Part shown: piece after piece, positions 1 to 9,311 of the stretch | How the letters are laid out: each line of letters opens with the position of its first letter | Position numbering within the stretch: the stretch's first letter is position 1 | Source: Paenibacillus sp. EZ-K15 | Lineage (GTDB): Bacteria; Bacillota; Bacilli; Paenibacillales; Paenibacillaceae | NCBI RefSeq assembly: GCF_002573715.1 | Contig: NZ_PDHM01000005.1 | Coordinates: forward strand, 124,001-188,000 | DNA length: 64,000 nt | Reading direction: 5' to 3' | Translations under genes and position numbers: made by a program | The notes under the pieces: model-generated | Told to the model about the DNA's origin: nothing | Seen by the model: only the letters and a program-made list of their open reading frames with translations | Databases searched by the model: none

Positions 1-656
1 TTGGGCCCAGTATGGTGGGGCCGTCGAGCTCTCATACCGCTGGGGCCGTGCGGATCGGAAGGGCTGCGCGGCGCATATTTGGAGCATTCCCCGATCAAGC
101 GGAAATTGTGTTCTACGGTTCTTTTGCTGAAACCTACCGCGGCCACGGCACCGATCTGGCTGTCGTGGGCGGATTGCTCGATTTTGCCACGGATGATATG
201 CGTATCCGGAATTCGATCGAGCTTGCCGAAGCGGCAGGCATTGAACTTAAATTTAAGACGGCACAGAATGTGGCCTTTCACCCGAATACCGTGGAGCTGA
301 GGCTGACGGACGGCGATCATACCGATGTCATTGCAGGCGCTTCCATTGGCGGAGGCAGCGTGGAAATGCTGCGCGTGAACGGTTTCGACGTCAAGTTTAC
401 GATGAATTATCCGGTGCTGCTGGTCTTTCATGACGATACGCCGGGCATGGTCGCGCATATCACCCGGCTCCTAGAGGCCGGCGGCGTCAACATTGCCTAT
501 ATGGATGTCGACCGCAAGGGAAGAGGTGGTGATGCCATGACGGTGGTGGAGTCAGATGAAGCGGTTCCGGCTGAGTTGATGAAGCATATCGAAGGGTTGC
601 CGAGCGTGCACCGCGTTGTCGTTGCGGATTTGACAGTAGAGGAGGCGCAGTCATGA
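1..656 (+). CDS. sdaAB: L-serine dehydratase, iron-sulfur-dependent, beta subunit (5' end cut by window)
   Basis: Beta subunit of the [4Fe-4S] L-serine ammonia-lyase, which deaminates L-serine to pyruvate and ammonia in the cytoplasm. The reading frame is already open at the first bases, and the GPSSSHTAG motif that normally lies about 15 residues into the family appears at once, so roughly a dozen N-terminal codons lie outside the window. The C-terminal third (VLLVFHDDTPGMVAHITRLL onward) is an ACT domain, which in this family forms a regulatory or assembly module. The stop overlaps the start of sdaAA by four bases (ATGA), so the two subunits are translationally coupled, as in Bacillus subtilis. 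Confidence 0.93.
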   Translation, partial: GPSMVGPSSSHTAGAVRIGRAARRIFGAFPDQAEIVFYGSFAETYRGHGTDLAVVGGLLDFATDDMRIRNSIELAEAAGIELKFKTAQNVAFHPNTVELRLTDGDHTDVIAGASIGGGSVEMLRVNGFDVKFTMNYPVLLVFHDDTPGMVAHITRLLEAGGVNIAYMDVDRKGRGGDAMTVVESDEAVPAELMKHIEGLPSVHRVVVADLTVEEAQS

Positions 657-1585
657 AGTTTTCTACGCTGGAGCAGATCATCGCATGCTGCCGGGAGGAT
701 CAGGTTACGATTGGCCAACTGATGCTGAATGAACAGATCAAGGAAACGGGGAAAAGCCGGGACGAGACGTTCAAGCAAATGGCCGATTACTACGGCATCA
801 TGAAGGAAGCGGTGCACCGGGGGATCCATGAACCCGTCCCTTCCAAAAGCGGCCTGACCGGCGGCGATGCCGTGCGCGTCCATCAATATATGAGCAGCGG
901 GGTACCCGCGCTCGGTACGGACGCTTGCACGGCACTGGCCTACGCCCTGTCCGTGTCTGAAGTGAATGCCTCCATGGGGCGCATCGTGGCAACGCCGACG
1001 GCAGGCTCCTGCGGCATTATCCCCGGGGTGTTCGTCAGCACTCAGGAACGCTTCGGCTGGGAAGACGATCATTTGGTGATGGGGCTGTTCAGCGCAGGCG
1101 CGATCGGTTATGTTATCGCCAACAACTCGTTTATCTCCGGTGCGGAGGGCGGCTGTCAAGCCGAAGTTGGCTCAGCCATCGGTATGGCGGCAGGCGCTTT
1201 GACTGAACTTCGAGGCGGCACGCCGGAGCAGGCAGTTCATGCTGTTGGACTTGCACTGAAAAACTCTTTGGGGCTCATCTGCGATCCGGTTGGCGGACTG
1301 GTCGAGATCCCCTGCATCGTGCGCAACGGCTTCGGGGCCGTGACAGCACTGGCGGCATCGGATATGGCTCTTGCCGGCGTACGCAGTGTCATTCCATCCG
1401 ATGAAGTAATTGACGTGATGCTGGAAGTCGGCACGGCTATGCCGTCCAAGCACAGGGAAACGGCGAAGGGCGGCCTTGCGCAGACGCCGACCGGCAAGAA
1501 AATCCTGAAGGACTTGTACGGTAAGGAAGGCAAGAAATTGCGGGAAAAGGGTGTCAAAGCAAAGAAAGACGAAACGAGTGAATGA
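653..1585 (+). CDS. sdaAA: L-serine dehydratase, iron-sulfur-dependent, alpha subunit
   Basis: Catalytic, Fe-S-bearing subunit of L-serine dehydratase (serine to pyruvate plus ammonia). It is 310 residues, the usual length for the separate alpha subunit of Firmicutes. Conserved cysteines sit in GSCGIIPGVF, GGCQAEVGSA and CDPVGGLVEIPC; these are the cluster-ligand regions of the family. The start overlaps the beta subunit stop (ATGA). The C-terminus is lysine-rich (GKEGKKLREKGVKAKK), a common tail in this group. A strong intrinsic terminator follows about 80 bases downstream, so sdaAB-sdaAA forms the end of its operon. Confidence 0.95.
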   Translation: MKFSTLEQIIACCREDQVTIGQLMLNEQIKETGKSRDETFKQMADYYGIMKEAVHRGIHEPVPSKSGLTGGDAVRVHQYMSSGVPALGTDACTALAYALSVSEVNASMGRIVATPTAGSCGIIPGVFVSTQERFGWEDDHLVMGLFSAGAIGYVIANNSFISGAEGGCQAEVGSAIGMAAGALTELRGGTPEQAVHAVGLALKNSLGLICDPVGGLVEIPCIVRNGFGAVTALAASDMALAGVRSVIPSDEVIDVMLEVGTAMPSKHRETAKGGLAQTPTGKKILKDLYGKEGKKLREKGVKAKKDETSE

Positions 1586-1668
1586 ATTCACACTCATTTT
1601 CATCTAAGCCCAAGGCGTCCGGCTGCTTAAATGTACGATGAGGAAGAGAAGGAATTTAACATGCTACG

Positions 1669-1704
1669 TGAGGGATTTCGTTATGAAATCCCTCATTTTT
1701 TTTT
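1669..1704 (+). terminator. intrinsic terminator of sdaAB-sdaAA
   Basis: A perfect 11-bp stem (TGAGGGATTTC / GAAATCCCTCA) with a 5-base loop is followed by nine T residues. Confidence 0.9.
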
Positions 1705-2096
1705 ATCTATTTCTACCGCTTTAGCATTTTCCACATGCCCGAAAATCTTGATACTACGCGGTTTTTTGGCATTTTAATGGCTTGGGTGAGAAAAAACGGC
1801 ATCTCGCCGAAATACGCTTCTTTACGAAACGTGAAAGCGTTTTTATGATGTGGATGGGTAGAAAAATCCGTGCCGGAGGATCGGTATCGGCTGCCGAGTG
1901 ATTTTAGAATATTCCCTGCGCTCAGCTAGGGATCTTCGCTAACAAGGAGGAGTGATAGGGGGCATCTTGCCATTTGAAACGTAATCCAGATGAATAAGTT
2001 AACACGCACAGATGAGAAGAAATGACGGGGGTAGAATAGCGATCACACAGATTCAGTCAGCCACATTCAAATGATGGATTTAGAGGAGGAACGCAA
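1705..2096 (+). promoter_or_regulatory. upstream region of the first LplABC operon, with a cre-like site at 1832-1845
   Basis: This non-coding stretch holds no ORF I would support. At 1832-1845 TGAAAGCGTTTTTA matches the CcpA catabolite-responsive element consensus (TGWAANCGNTNWCA) at all but one position, which fits a carbohydrate uptake operon under catabolite control. I could not fix a convincing sigma-A promoter. A good ribosome binding site (GGAGGA) lies just before the lipoprotein gene. Confidence 0.45.
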
Positions 2097-3707
2097 ATGA
2101 CAAAAAAGTGGTTTCGTATGGCTCTCGTATTCACACTGATAGTTTCGATCCTGGCCGCATGCAGCGGAGGGGGTAAAGGGGCAGCTCCGGAAACGGGCGG
2201 AGACACAGCGCCACCTCCATCGGCACCTGTCGATCCCGATCAATATGGAGATACAGGAGGCCTTAAGCTTCCATTGGTCGATAAACCAACAACGATCAAT
2301 TGGATGGTCGTCAGCGAGAAAACCAACCTGAACGATTCCTTGCTTGCCAAGGAAATTGAGAAGCGAACAGGAATCAAAGTGAATTTCCAAGCTTATTCTT
2401 CGGCTACGTTTCAAGACAAACTGAAAGTAACCGTTGCTTCCGGCAAGCTCCCGGACATTATCCATGGGCTGACGCCTCCGGAGCTGAAGAAGATCGGTAA
2501 GCAGAAAGCGGTCGTTGCCATTAACGAATATCTCGACATGCTGCCGAACTTCAAAAGAATGTATGTGGATGAGAACCCGTGGGTCATTCCCTCCTTCGGA
2601 GACGAATCCGGTAACATCTATACCTGGCCCGTTACGAACATCAACCGTGATGTGAACCACGGCTTCCTGTACCGCAAAGATATTTTCGATGAGCTGGGCA
2701 TCAAGGAATGGACGAATACCGATGAGTTTTATCAGGCTCTGAAGAAGTTGAAGGAAGCGTATCCGGACTCCTATCCTTATGCCTCCAAGACGAAGGAGCA
2801 CATTTTCCGCGATTGGGCCTTCGGCTGGGGAATCGGCGGAGCCAACTATCCGACGTATTACGACGAGACGGCCAAGGTGTGGAAGTACGCTACCATACAG
2901 CCCGAGCATAAAGAAATGCTCGATTTCATGAAGAAGCTGTACAACGAGGGACTCCTTGATCCGGAATTCATGACGGATACCGACGATTCCTGGACGGCGA
3001 AAATGACGTCAGGCAATAAATCCTTTGTGACCTATGACTGGATCGGACGTTTGGACCTGTTCTACAACCAGGTCAAGGACCAAAATCCGAACTATGATCT
3101 GCGATACGGCAATCCGGTTGGACCGACCGGTAACGGCAAGACGATCGAGAGCATCACGAACGGCTTCAGCATCGCAGTAGCAAACAATGACAACAAGGAA
3201 GCTTCCCTGAAGCTGCTTGATTACCTGACGAGCCCGTCCGGCGCAACGCTGGTAACGATGGGCGTGGAAGGCGAGACGTTCAAGATGGAAGGCGATAAAG
3301 CCGTTTATCCGGAGCTGACCGACGTGCCGTTGGTGGATATCAGCGTGCTGGAGGACCGTTATGGTCTGTGGCTGCAAGGTCTGTATGTCAATTCCGATAA
3401 GCGCAGCGTGTACTTCAACTACACGGAGAAGGAACAGGAGGCTCAGGATAAGCTGCTGAACGGCAATAAATTCGAGCCGCTGGATCCGGTCTTGAACTTT
3501 ACGGACGACGAAACCGCAACGATTGCGGAGATTCAAACCTCGCTGAAGAAATTGGCGGATGAGTTTAACGCGAAATACATTCTCAACAAAAACTACGGCG
3601 ATGCGCAGTGGCAGCAATGGCAGGCTCAGGCTGAGAAGCAGGGAGCCAAGCAGCTCGTCGATATTTTCAACGCAGCCCAGAAGAGATTGGATGAAGCCAC
3701 GAATTAA
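2097..3707 (+). CDS. LplA-like extracellular solute-binding lipoprotein of a carbohydrate ABC importer
   Basis: Lipid-anchored receptor that captures an oligosaccharide outside the membrane and hands it to the two permeases encoded next. The N-terminus has a lipoprotein signal peptide with a hydrophobic stretch and lipobox LAAC (Cys about residue 22), followed by a Gly/Pro-rich linker. At 536 residues it has the size of the large LplA/YtcQ-type binding proteins of Paenibacillus rather than MalE (about 400). AGGAGG precedes the ATG. Two permease genes and a membrane AraC regulator follow in the same direction. No ATPase is encoded here; such systems normally share an MsmX-type ATPase encoded elsewhere. 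The substrate cannot be read from the sequence. Confidence 0.9.
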   Translation: MTKKWFRMALVFTLIVSILAACSGGGKGAAPETGGDTAPPPSAPVDPDQYGDTGGLKLPLVDKPTTINWMVVSEKTNLNDSLLAKEIEKRTGIKVNFQAYSSATFQDKLKVTVASGKLPDIIHGLTPPELKKIGKQKAVVAINEYLDMLPNFKRMYVDENPWVIPSFGDESGNIYTWPVTNINRDVNHGFLYRKDIFDELGIKEWTNTDEFYQALKKLKEAYPDSYPYASKTKEHIFRDWAFGWGIGGANYPTYYDETAKVWKYATIQPEHKEMLDFMKKLYNEGLLDPEFMTDTDDSWTAKMTSGNKSFVTYDWIGRLDLFYNQVKDQNPNYDLRYGNPVGPTGNGKTIESITNGFSIAVANNDNKEASLKLLDYLTSPSGATLVTMGVEGETFKMEGDKAVYPELTDVPLVDISVLEDRYGLWLQGLYVNSDKRSVYFNYTEKEQEAQDKLLNGNKFEPLDPVLNFTDDETATIAEIQTSLKKLADEFNAKYILNKNYGDAQWQQWQAQAEKQGAKQLVDIFNAAQKRLDEATN

Positions 3708-3786
3708 TCCGCGGAAGAAATAGGAGTGATGGCGGCATCCGGGTACAACGCTCGGGTGCTGCTCATTATCTTAAGGAGGGAACACC

Positions 3787-4752
3787 ATGTCAAGTGCAGG
3801 GACAGAGACAAAACTGGCCAACCCCCGCGGCGGGCTTGGGAGAAGAATGGCTTCGGCCTTTCAGCATATGAAGCGGGACAGACAGCTGTTGATTCTGTTT
3901 ATCCCGTGCCTGTTGTTTTACGTTATTTTCCGTTACGGGCCCCTGTACGGCTTAATCATTGCCTTCAAGGACTACAGCGTATTCACCGGCATCATGGAGA
4001 GCGACTGGGTGGGGCTCAAGCATTTCGAGAAATTCTTCAGCAGTCCGGATTTCTGGCTGTTGTTCAAGAATACGCTGCTTCTCGGCGTATATAATCTGAT
4101 TTTCGGTTTTCCTTTTCCCATCATTCTGGCGATTCTCTTAAACGAGGTCAGAGTCAGATGGTTTAAAAAGTCGGTTCAAACGCTCAGCTATCTCCCTTCG
4201 TTCCTGTCGGTCGTCATTATCAGCAGCATGATTATCGACTTCCTGTCGCCCAATCAGGGAATCATTAACCAGCTCATCGCTGCGTTAGGCTTTGAGAAGA
4301 CATATTTTCTCATTGAACCGAGCTGGTTCCGAACCATCTATGTTTCATCGGACATCTGGGCAACCGTCGGTTATGAGGCTATCATCTATATGGCTGCGAT
4401 CGCAGGGATCAGCCCATCGCTTTACGAAGCGGCCAAGGTGGATGGTGCCAAGAGGCGCCATATGATCTTCAGAATCACGATTCCCGTCATTCTGCCTACG
4501 ATCATTATCATGTTTGTCTTGAAGACGGGATCGATGCTCCGGATCGGATACGAGAAGGTACTGCTGCTTTACAATCCGATGACCTATGAGGTAGCGGACG
4601 TATTCTCGACTTATGTCTACCGGAAAGGGCTACTGGAGAGCAACTACAGCTATGGTGCAGCCGTGGGCTTGTTTGAAGCCGTTGTCGCCATGATATTGCT
4701 GCTGTCCTCTAACTACTTCAGCAAGAGACTGGGAGGTAGCGGACTATGGTAA
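3787..4752 (+). CDS. LplB-like carbohydrate ABC transporter permease
   Basis: First inner-membrane permease of the LplABC-type importer. About six transmembrane segments begin near residue 36 (LILFIPCLLFYVIFRYGPLY). The EAA loop that contacts the ATPase is present (YEAAKVDGAKRRHMIFRI, about residue 217). The length of 321 residues is typical of LplB/YtcP partners. A ribosome binding site (AAGGAGG) lies just before the ATG, and the 3' end overlaps the second permease by seven bases, so the two are translationally coupled. It lies about 80 bases after the binding-protein gene and is likely co-transcribed with it. Confidence 0.9.
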   Translation: MSSAGTETKLANPRGGLGRRMASAFQHMKRDRQLLILFIPCLLFYVIFRYGPLYGLIIAFKDYSVFTGIMESDWVGLKHFEKFFSSPDFWLLFKNTLLLGVYNLIFGFPFPIILAILLNEVRVRWFKKSVQTLSYLPSFLSVVIISSMIIDFLSPNQGIINQLIAALGFEKTYFLIEPSWFRTIYVSSDIWATVGYEAIIYMAAIAGISPSLYEAAKVDGAKRRHMIFRITIPVILPTIIIMFVLKTGSMLRIGYEKVLLLYNPMTYEVADVFSTYVYRKGLLESNYSYGAAVGLFEAVVAMILLLSSNYFSKRLGGSGLW

Positions 4753-5627
4753 ACAACAAACGATTCAGCCTTCGGAACATCTCGTTATTCGGTATCATCA
4801 ACACGCTGATTCTGACGTGCCTTGCCATAATTACCGTGTACCCCGTCGTCTATATCACCGCCGTTTCCCTCAGTGCGACTTCCGAAGTGGTGCAAGGGAA
4901 TATCACCTTGTTTCCCAAGGGGTTTAATCTGGACGCCTATGCCCAGGTGCTGAACGATGACCGGGTGCCGCGCGCCTACCTGAACACGATTTTTTATACC
5001 GCGCTCGGTACGGCCATTAACCTGCTGCTTACGGCAGTAGCGGCATATCCGCTCGCACGCAAAAACTTCTTCGGGCGGAAGTTTTTCCTGTTGGCGATCA
5101 TCATGACCATGTTCCTGAATCCGGGGATCATTCCGAACTACCTGATCGTATCGGAGCTTGGCCTGCTCGACAGCGTATGGGCACTAGTGCTTCCGAATGC
5201 GATTTGGACCTTTGAACTGTTAATCCTCAAAAGCTTCTACGAGAACATGTCGGAATCCCTGCGCGAGGCAGCCGTAGTTGACGGTGCTTCCGAGTACCGT
5301 ATCCTGTTCCAGATCGTGCTTCCGCTGTCCAAGCCGGCGCTGGCCTCGATCGGATTGTTTTACTTCATGGGCCATTGGAACAGCTTCTTTATCCCGCTGA
5401 TTTATCTGAACGATGCGAATATGTATCCACTCCAGGTCGTGCTTAGGGATATGCTGATTTTCAGCGAGAACGGAAGCAACCCGAGCCTGGTGGACGCGTC
5501 GGCGCTGGCTCCGCAAGCCATGAAGAATGCAACGATCGTGTTGTCCATGATTCCGGTGCTGCTGATCTATCCGTTTGCTCAGAAGTATTTTGCCAAAGGA
5601 GTTATGCTCGGTTCCGAAAAGGGATAA
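4746..5627 (+). CDS. LplC/YtcP-like carbohydrate ABC transporter permease
   Basis: Second permease of the importer, 293 residues, with about six transmembrane helices. The EAA loop reads LREAAVVDGASEYRILFQI. The C-terminus ends with the family-typical PFAQKYFAKGVMLGSEKG. The start overlaps the previous permease by seven bases. It pairs with the upstream LplB-like protein as a heterodimeric pore. The substrate is unknown. Confidence 0.9.
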   Translation: MVNNKRFSLRNISLFGIINTLILTCLAIITVYPVVYITAVSLSATSEVVQGNITLFPKGFNLDAYAQVLNDDRVPRAYLNTIFYTALGTAINLLLTAVAAYPLARKNFFGRKFFLLAIIMTMFLNPGIIPNYLIVSELGLLDSVWALVLPNAIWTFELLILKSFYENMSESLREAAVVDGASEYRILFQIVLPLSKPALASIGLFYFMGHWNSFFIPLIYLNDANMYPLQVVLRDMLIFSENGSNPSLVDASALAPQAMKNATIVLSMIPVLLIYPFAQKYFAKGVMLGSEKG

Positions 5628-5692
5628 CGGGAAGGTGCCGGGGGCTTTCATGTTGAATATGAAGGGATGACATCCAAGAGAGGTGAATCCGT

Positions 5693-7933
5693 ATGAATCG
5701 ATTGATCGCCAACAGAGGATTGCTCCAGATTTTCTTCGCTCTGCAACTGGTCGTCGGCATCATGTTCATATTCAATTACATCGTGTACAAGAATTCCATT
5801 ACGGGAATTTACGACAAGGTGAGCGAGAACAACCGGATGGTGATCAGAAACATTATTCAGTCGTTTGATACCAGTTTCTCCTCCGTGAACAATTTAATTT
5901 TTAACATTCATGCGCTTTCTTCAGACCGGATGCAATTGGATAACGGCATGCTGGACATGGAGAAGGTCATTTCCCTGCAGGATAGCGTCACCAGCATAGT
6001 GTCCAATGTGGACATCGTGGAAGATGTGGTCGTCTCTTTCGACAATCATGATTTGGCCATTACGACACGCGGGACCAGCAATCTGGACGCTCTGTTTGAC
6101 AGACGGTACAAATCCCAGAAGTTCAACTCGATGTTCTGGAAGACGTTTACCCGATCGGAGCACGAGCTTACGATCTTTCCAGCAGAGGTTTATGCGGATC
6201 AGAGCAGCGGGTATGGCCGGAATTTGATGATTGCCGTGGACGGCAACAAGGTCAGGATGTCGAACAAAAACCTCATGGTCCTGATCAACGTGAACCGGCT
6301 GCTTAAAGGGATCGATTTGAACTCGATGATTCCTGGCGCCTCGCTCATCGTGCTGGATGCGAACCGGAACGTCATCTTGAGCACCGAGAAGGAACTGGAT
6401 TTGGTAGGCATTCTTAACGACGTATACTTTAACCCGTCGCAGGAAGCCTCCCTCACACACAATGATTTTGAGTACAATTTTTACAAATCGGATTATAACG
6501 GTTTTATTTATATCAACAAGCTGCCGTACAAGTTTCAAAATATCGATTCCGTCACTAATGCCAATACGTGGATCATGTACGGCGCGATTGCGTTAAACGT
6601 TTTTCTGTCGGTTCTGCTCAGCATTTATCTGTATCGGCCGGTGAAGAACATCGTGCAGCTGCTCGGAGGCAGTTCGCTGAAAGGGAATGATTTTGTAAAA
6701 ATCCAGAGCGGCATTATCAAGGTCCAGCGGGAGAATGAATCCCTGAAGAAGCAGATGGACCTGGTGGATGAAGATATTCGCCGCGGCGTGTTTCTACAAA
6801 CGCTGGACGGCCATCACCATTCACGCGAGCAGGAAATGCAGATGCAGAAGCATTACACGCATTTTTTCCAGTGCCGGCATTTCATGATGGCGGCCGTGTA
6901 TTTGCAACCTGCCGGCAAGGGAGCAGCCACGGCGGATTTTGTCCTGGAAGAGTTGACGGCCCAGATCCGAAGCGGCCTGCAGGAACGCTATGAACATGTG
7001 GTGGTTTATCATATCGAAGAGCTGAGATTCCTCGCGCTCATCGGTTTGGATCAGCCGTCGGACCGCAAGCAACTGGTACGGAAATTCGAAGAATATATCC
7101 GCCTGTGCAACCAGGAGTATACGGATACGTTCATGGTGTGGGGCTGCGTTAGCCAGACGTATGAATCTAAGATCAGCAACTGCTGCGAGGCATACCGGAA
7201 CATTAAGGATGGCCGATTATACCGGAATGTGAATGCGAACACGGATATGGTTGATACGGAGCAAATCCGTTACGTCCCGGATATTTATTATCCGCTTCAG
7301 AAGATTGAGAAGCTGAGCAACTGCATGCTGAGCGGCAAGGTGGATGAAGGACTGCAGATCGTGAGTGACATTTTTCAGCAGAATGCGGACCTTCATATCC
7401 ATCATCATCAGATGGTGCACATCGCGAAGAGCATGTTCTTTCTTGTCATGAAGCAGGCGGATTCGCCGTCCGTTGATCGCAATGAGCTGTTTCAGCTGGA
7501 GAGTGATTTCATCCGCAAGGTCGATCAAGCCTTTACCTATGAAGAGATCCAGAAGGCGCTAATGGAAGTGATGCGCGTGGTGGCCAATACGCGAAACCAT
7601 GATCCGCGGAGCAAGCTGAATCCCGCTTTCATCTCGCAATACATCGAACTTCATTATATGGAGAATCTGTATTTGGACCATATGGCCGAAGTGCTGGATA
7701 CCAGCTCGAAATATTTCTCGAATTATTTCAAGAAGACATTCGGCGTGAATTATGTGGAGTATTTGAACAAGGTCCGACTATCGCACGCACGTGAATATCT
7801 CCGGAACACGGATCTCAGCATTGCCGAAATCGGAGAGAAAACAGGGTATTCGAACTCTTCCACATTTACGACAACGTTTAAGAAGTATAGCGGCGTATCG
7901 CCGAGCGAATATCGGAAAGCATCAGGAAAATAA
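5693..7933 (+). CDS. membrane-anchored AraC-family transcriptional regulator with extracellular sensor region
   Basis: One-component regulator of 746 residues. A transmembrane helix near residues 11-31 and a second near 293-313 bracket a roughly 260-residue outside region, which is probably a Cache-like sensor. After the second helix comes a cytoplasmic linker, and a C-terminal AraC DNA-binding domain occupies about residues 640-742 (two helix-turn-helix units, ending GVSPSEYRKASGK). AGAGGTGA lies before the ATG. The gene follows the permeases by 65 bases, so it probably senses the imported glycan and controls the operon. This architecture is common in Paenibacillus sugar-uptake loci and replaces a YesMN two-component pair. 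Confidence 0.85.
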   Translation: MNRLIANRGLLQIFFALQLVVGIMFIFNYIVYKNSITGIYDKVSENNRMVIRNIIQSFDTSFSSVNNLIFNIHALSSDRMQLDNGMLDMEKVISLQDSVTSIVSNVDIVEDVVVSFDNHDLAITTRGTSNLDALFDRRYKSQKFNSMFWKTFTRSEHELTIFPAEVYADQSSGYGRNLMIAVDGNKVRMSNKNLMVLINVNRLLKGIDLNSMIPGASLIVLDANRNVILSTEKELDLVGILNDVYFNPSQEASLTHNDFEYNFYKSDYNGFIYINKLPYKFQNIDSVTNANTWIMYGAIALNVFLSVLLSIYLYRPVKNIVQLLGGSSLKGNDFVKIQSGIIKVQRENESLKKQMDLVDEDIRRGVFLQTLDGHHHSREQEMQMQKHYTHFFQCRHFMMAAVYLQPAGKGAATADFVLEELTAQIRSGLQERYEHVVVYHIEELRFLALIGLDQPSDRKQLVRKFEEYIRLCNQEYTDTFMVWGCVSQTYESKISNCCEAYRNIKDGRLYRNVNANTDMVDTEQIRYVPDIYYPLQKIEKLSNCMLSGKVDEGLQIVSDIFQQNADLHIHHHQMVHIAKSMFFLVMKQADSPSVDRNELFQLESDFIRKVDQAFTYEEIQKALMEVMRVVANTRNHDPRSKLNPAFISQYIELHYMENLYLDHMAEVLDTSSKYFSNYFKKTFGVNYVEYLNKVRLSHAREYLRNTDLSIAEIGEKTGYSNSSTFTTTFKKYSGVSPSEYRKASGK

Positions 7934-7954
7934 GGTGGAGCAGGAGGGTTCATA

Positions 7955-8962
7955 TTGAAAGCTGTTACCACGATTCATGGAAAAGTGATCGTTGATCAAA
8001 TCGAGAAGCCGGCTGAATTACCGGCAGGTCATGTGCAGATTCGTACCGAATACTCGGCGGTCAGCCCGGGTACGGAGATGATCTTTATTCGAAGAGCATC
8101 GGATCAAAAAGTCATTATGGGTTACAGCGCTGTTGGAATTGTCGAAGACATGGGGGAAGGCGTGCAAGGGCTAACCGTTGGTCAACGGGTGGCCTGTTAT
8201 GGGGCTCCTTACGTGCGTCATGCCCAGTGGCTTACGGTGCCTTCCAACCTAACAGCGATCGTTCCGGATGGGGTGGATCCGCAGGAAGCGGCATTTGCGG
8301 GACTCGGAGCGATAGCGATCCATGCCCTGCGGGTAGCGGATCTTCGTTTTGGCGAATCGGCCGTGGTGGTCGGGCTGGGCATTCTGGGGCAGATCATTGC
8401 CCAGATCGCGCACGCGGCAGCTTGCCCGGTTGCGGGATTTGACTTGAACCCGGAGCGGGTACAGGGAATGAAGCGGCATATTGCCTATGCCTACGATAAC
8501 CAGGGGCAGCTTGAGGAGCAGATTCAGCGAATGACCGGCGGGCATGGAGCCGACAGTGTCATTCTGTGTGCAAGCGGCCCCGGGGAAGAGCTCATTAACT
8601 CTTCGATGACATGGATTCGGGATAAGGGGAAAATCGTCATTGTCGGCGATTTGTCTATGACGTACGCGCGGGACCGGATGTTTGGCAAGGAGGCGCAGGT
8701 GCTCATATCGCGAGCAGGCGGCCCGGGCCGGTATGACGCAAGTTATGAACTCCGAAATACGGATTACCCGATCGGCTTTGTCCGCTGGACGGAAGGCCGA
8801 AACATCGCCGAGTATATTCGTCTGTTGGCGGAAGGGAGAATATCGGTCAAACCGCAGATCTCGCATGTGATCCCCGTGGATGAAGCGGACAAGGCTTATG
8901 AGCGGTACGGCCCCGGATCAACGACGCTGGGGACGATATTTAACTACGCGGACAACGCGTGA
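7955..8962 (+). CDS. medium-chain dehydrogenase/reductase, zinc-independent type
   Basis: Cytoplasmic NAD(P)-dependent oxidoreductase of the alcohol-dehydrogenase-like MDR superfamily, 335 residues. The Rossmann fold nucleotide-binding motif is VVVGLGILGQIIAQIA, followed by an acidic residue in GFDLNPE. The catalytic-zinc GHE motif of classical alcohol dehydrogenases is replaced by GYSAVGIV and the structural-zinc cysteines are absent, so it is not a canonical zinc enzyme. It begins 21 bases after the AraC regulator and is likely part of the same operon. A role in oxidising or reducing the imported sugar or a derivative is inferred from context only. Confidence 0.75.
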   Translation: MKAVTTIHGKVIVDQIEKPAELPAGHVQIRTEYSAVSPGTEMIFIRRASDQKVIMGYSAVGIVEDMGEGVQGLTVGQRVACYGAPYVRHAQWLTVPSNLTAIVPDGVDPQEAAFAGLGAIAIHALRVADLRFGESAVVVGLGILGQIIAQIAHAAACPVAGFDLNPERVQGMKRHIAYAYDNQGQLEEQIQRMTGGHGADSVILCASGPGEELINSSMTWIRDKGKIVIVGDLSMTYARDRMFGKEAQVLISRAGGPGRYDASYELRNTDYPIGFVRWTEGRNIAEYIRLLAEGRISVKPQISHVIPVDEADKAYERYGPGSTTLGTIFNYADNA

Positions 8963-9017
8963 ATCCTGGGAATGGGATTCGCGTCAAAGGAATTGTAAAT
9001 AGAAAGAAATCATGATA

Positions 9018-9062
9018 GCTGTCTTTCCGAGCAGTGATGGCACTGCAGAAAGACGGCTTTTT
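9018..9062 (+). terminator. intrinsic terminator after the MDR dehydrogenase
   Basis: A long imperfect stem (GCTGTCTTT pairs with AAAGACGGC using one G-T, and GCAGTG with CACTGC) is followed by a T run. It closes the first LplABC-AraC-dehydrogenase operon. Confidence 0.8.
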
Positions 9063-9096
9063 GCGTGCGTCGGGATCCGATCCGCCAAACTATTAA

Positions 9097-9125
9097 TTTA
9101 CAATAATATACAATTCTATTATACT
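9097..9125 (+). promoter_or_regulatory. sigma-A-type promoter for the GH8 gene
   Basis: TTTACA, a 17-base spacer, and TATACT. The predicted start near 9132 leaves a leader of about 180 bases before the GH8 start codon. Confidence 0.6.
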
Positions 9126-9311
9126 AATAGTAGATATGAATAATATCTCATGTTATATGGAGGTAGTTACATATCTAATCTTCTTGGGATTTATACATAT
9201 AAGCAGCATTCCTCGTTTCCATCGATTTTGGAAGGGTGGTGGTTTATTCGAAACCGTTTTACCTGTAGCGGTAATGGCTTTCCAATTCGAAGAACAAAGG
9301 AGCGAAGCGTG

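Noticed and set aside
3726..4094. Open frame overlapping the start of the first LplB-like permease
   Set aside because: It is out of frame with the permease, which has clear membrane helices and an EAA loop.
9150..9311. Extended N-terminus of the GH8 protein
   Set aside because: No ribosome binding site at the upstream ATG and the signal peptide begins at 9312.
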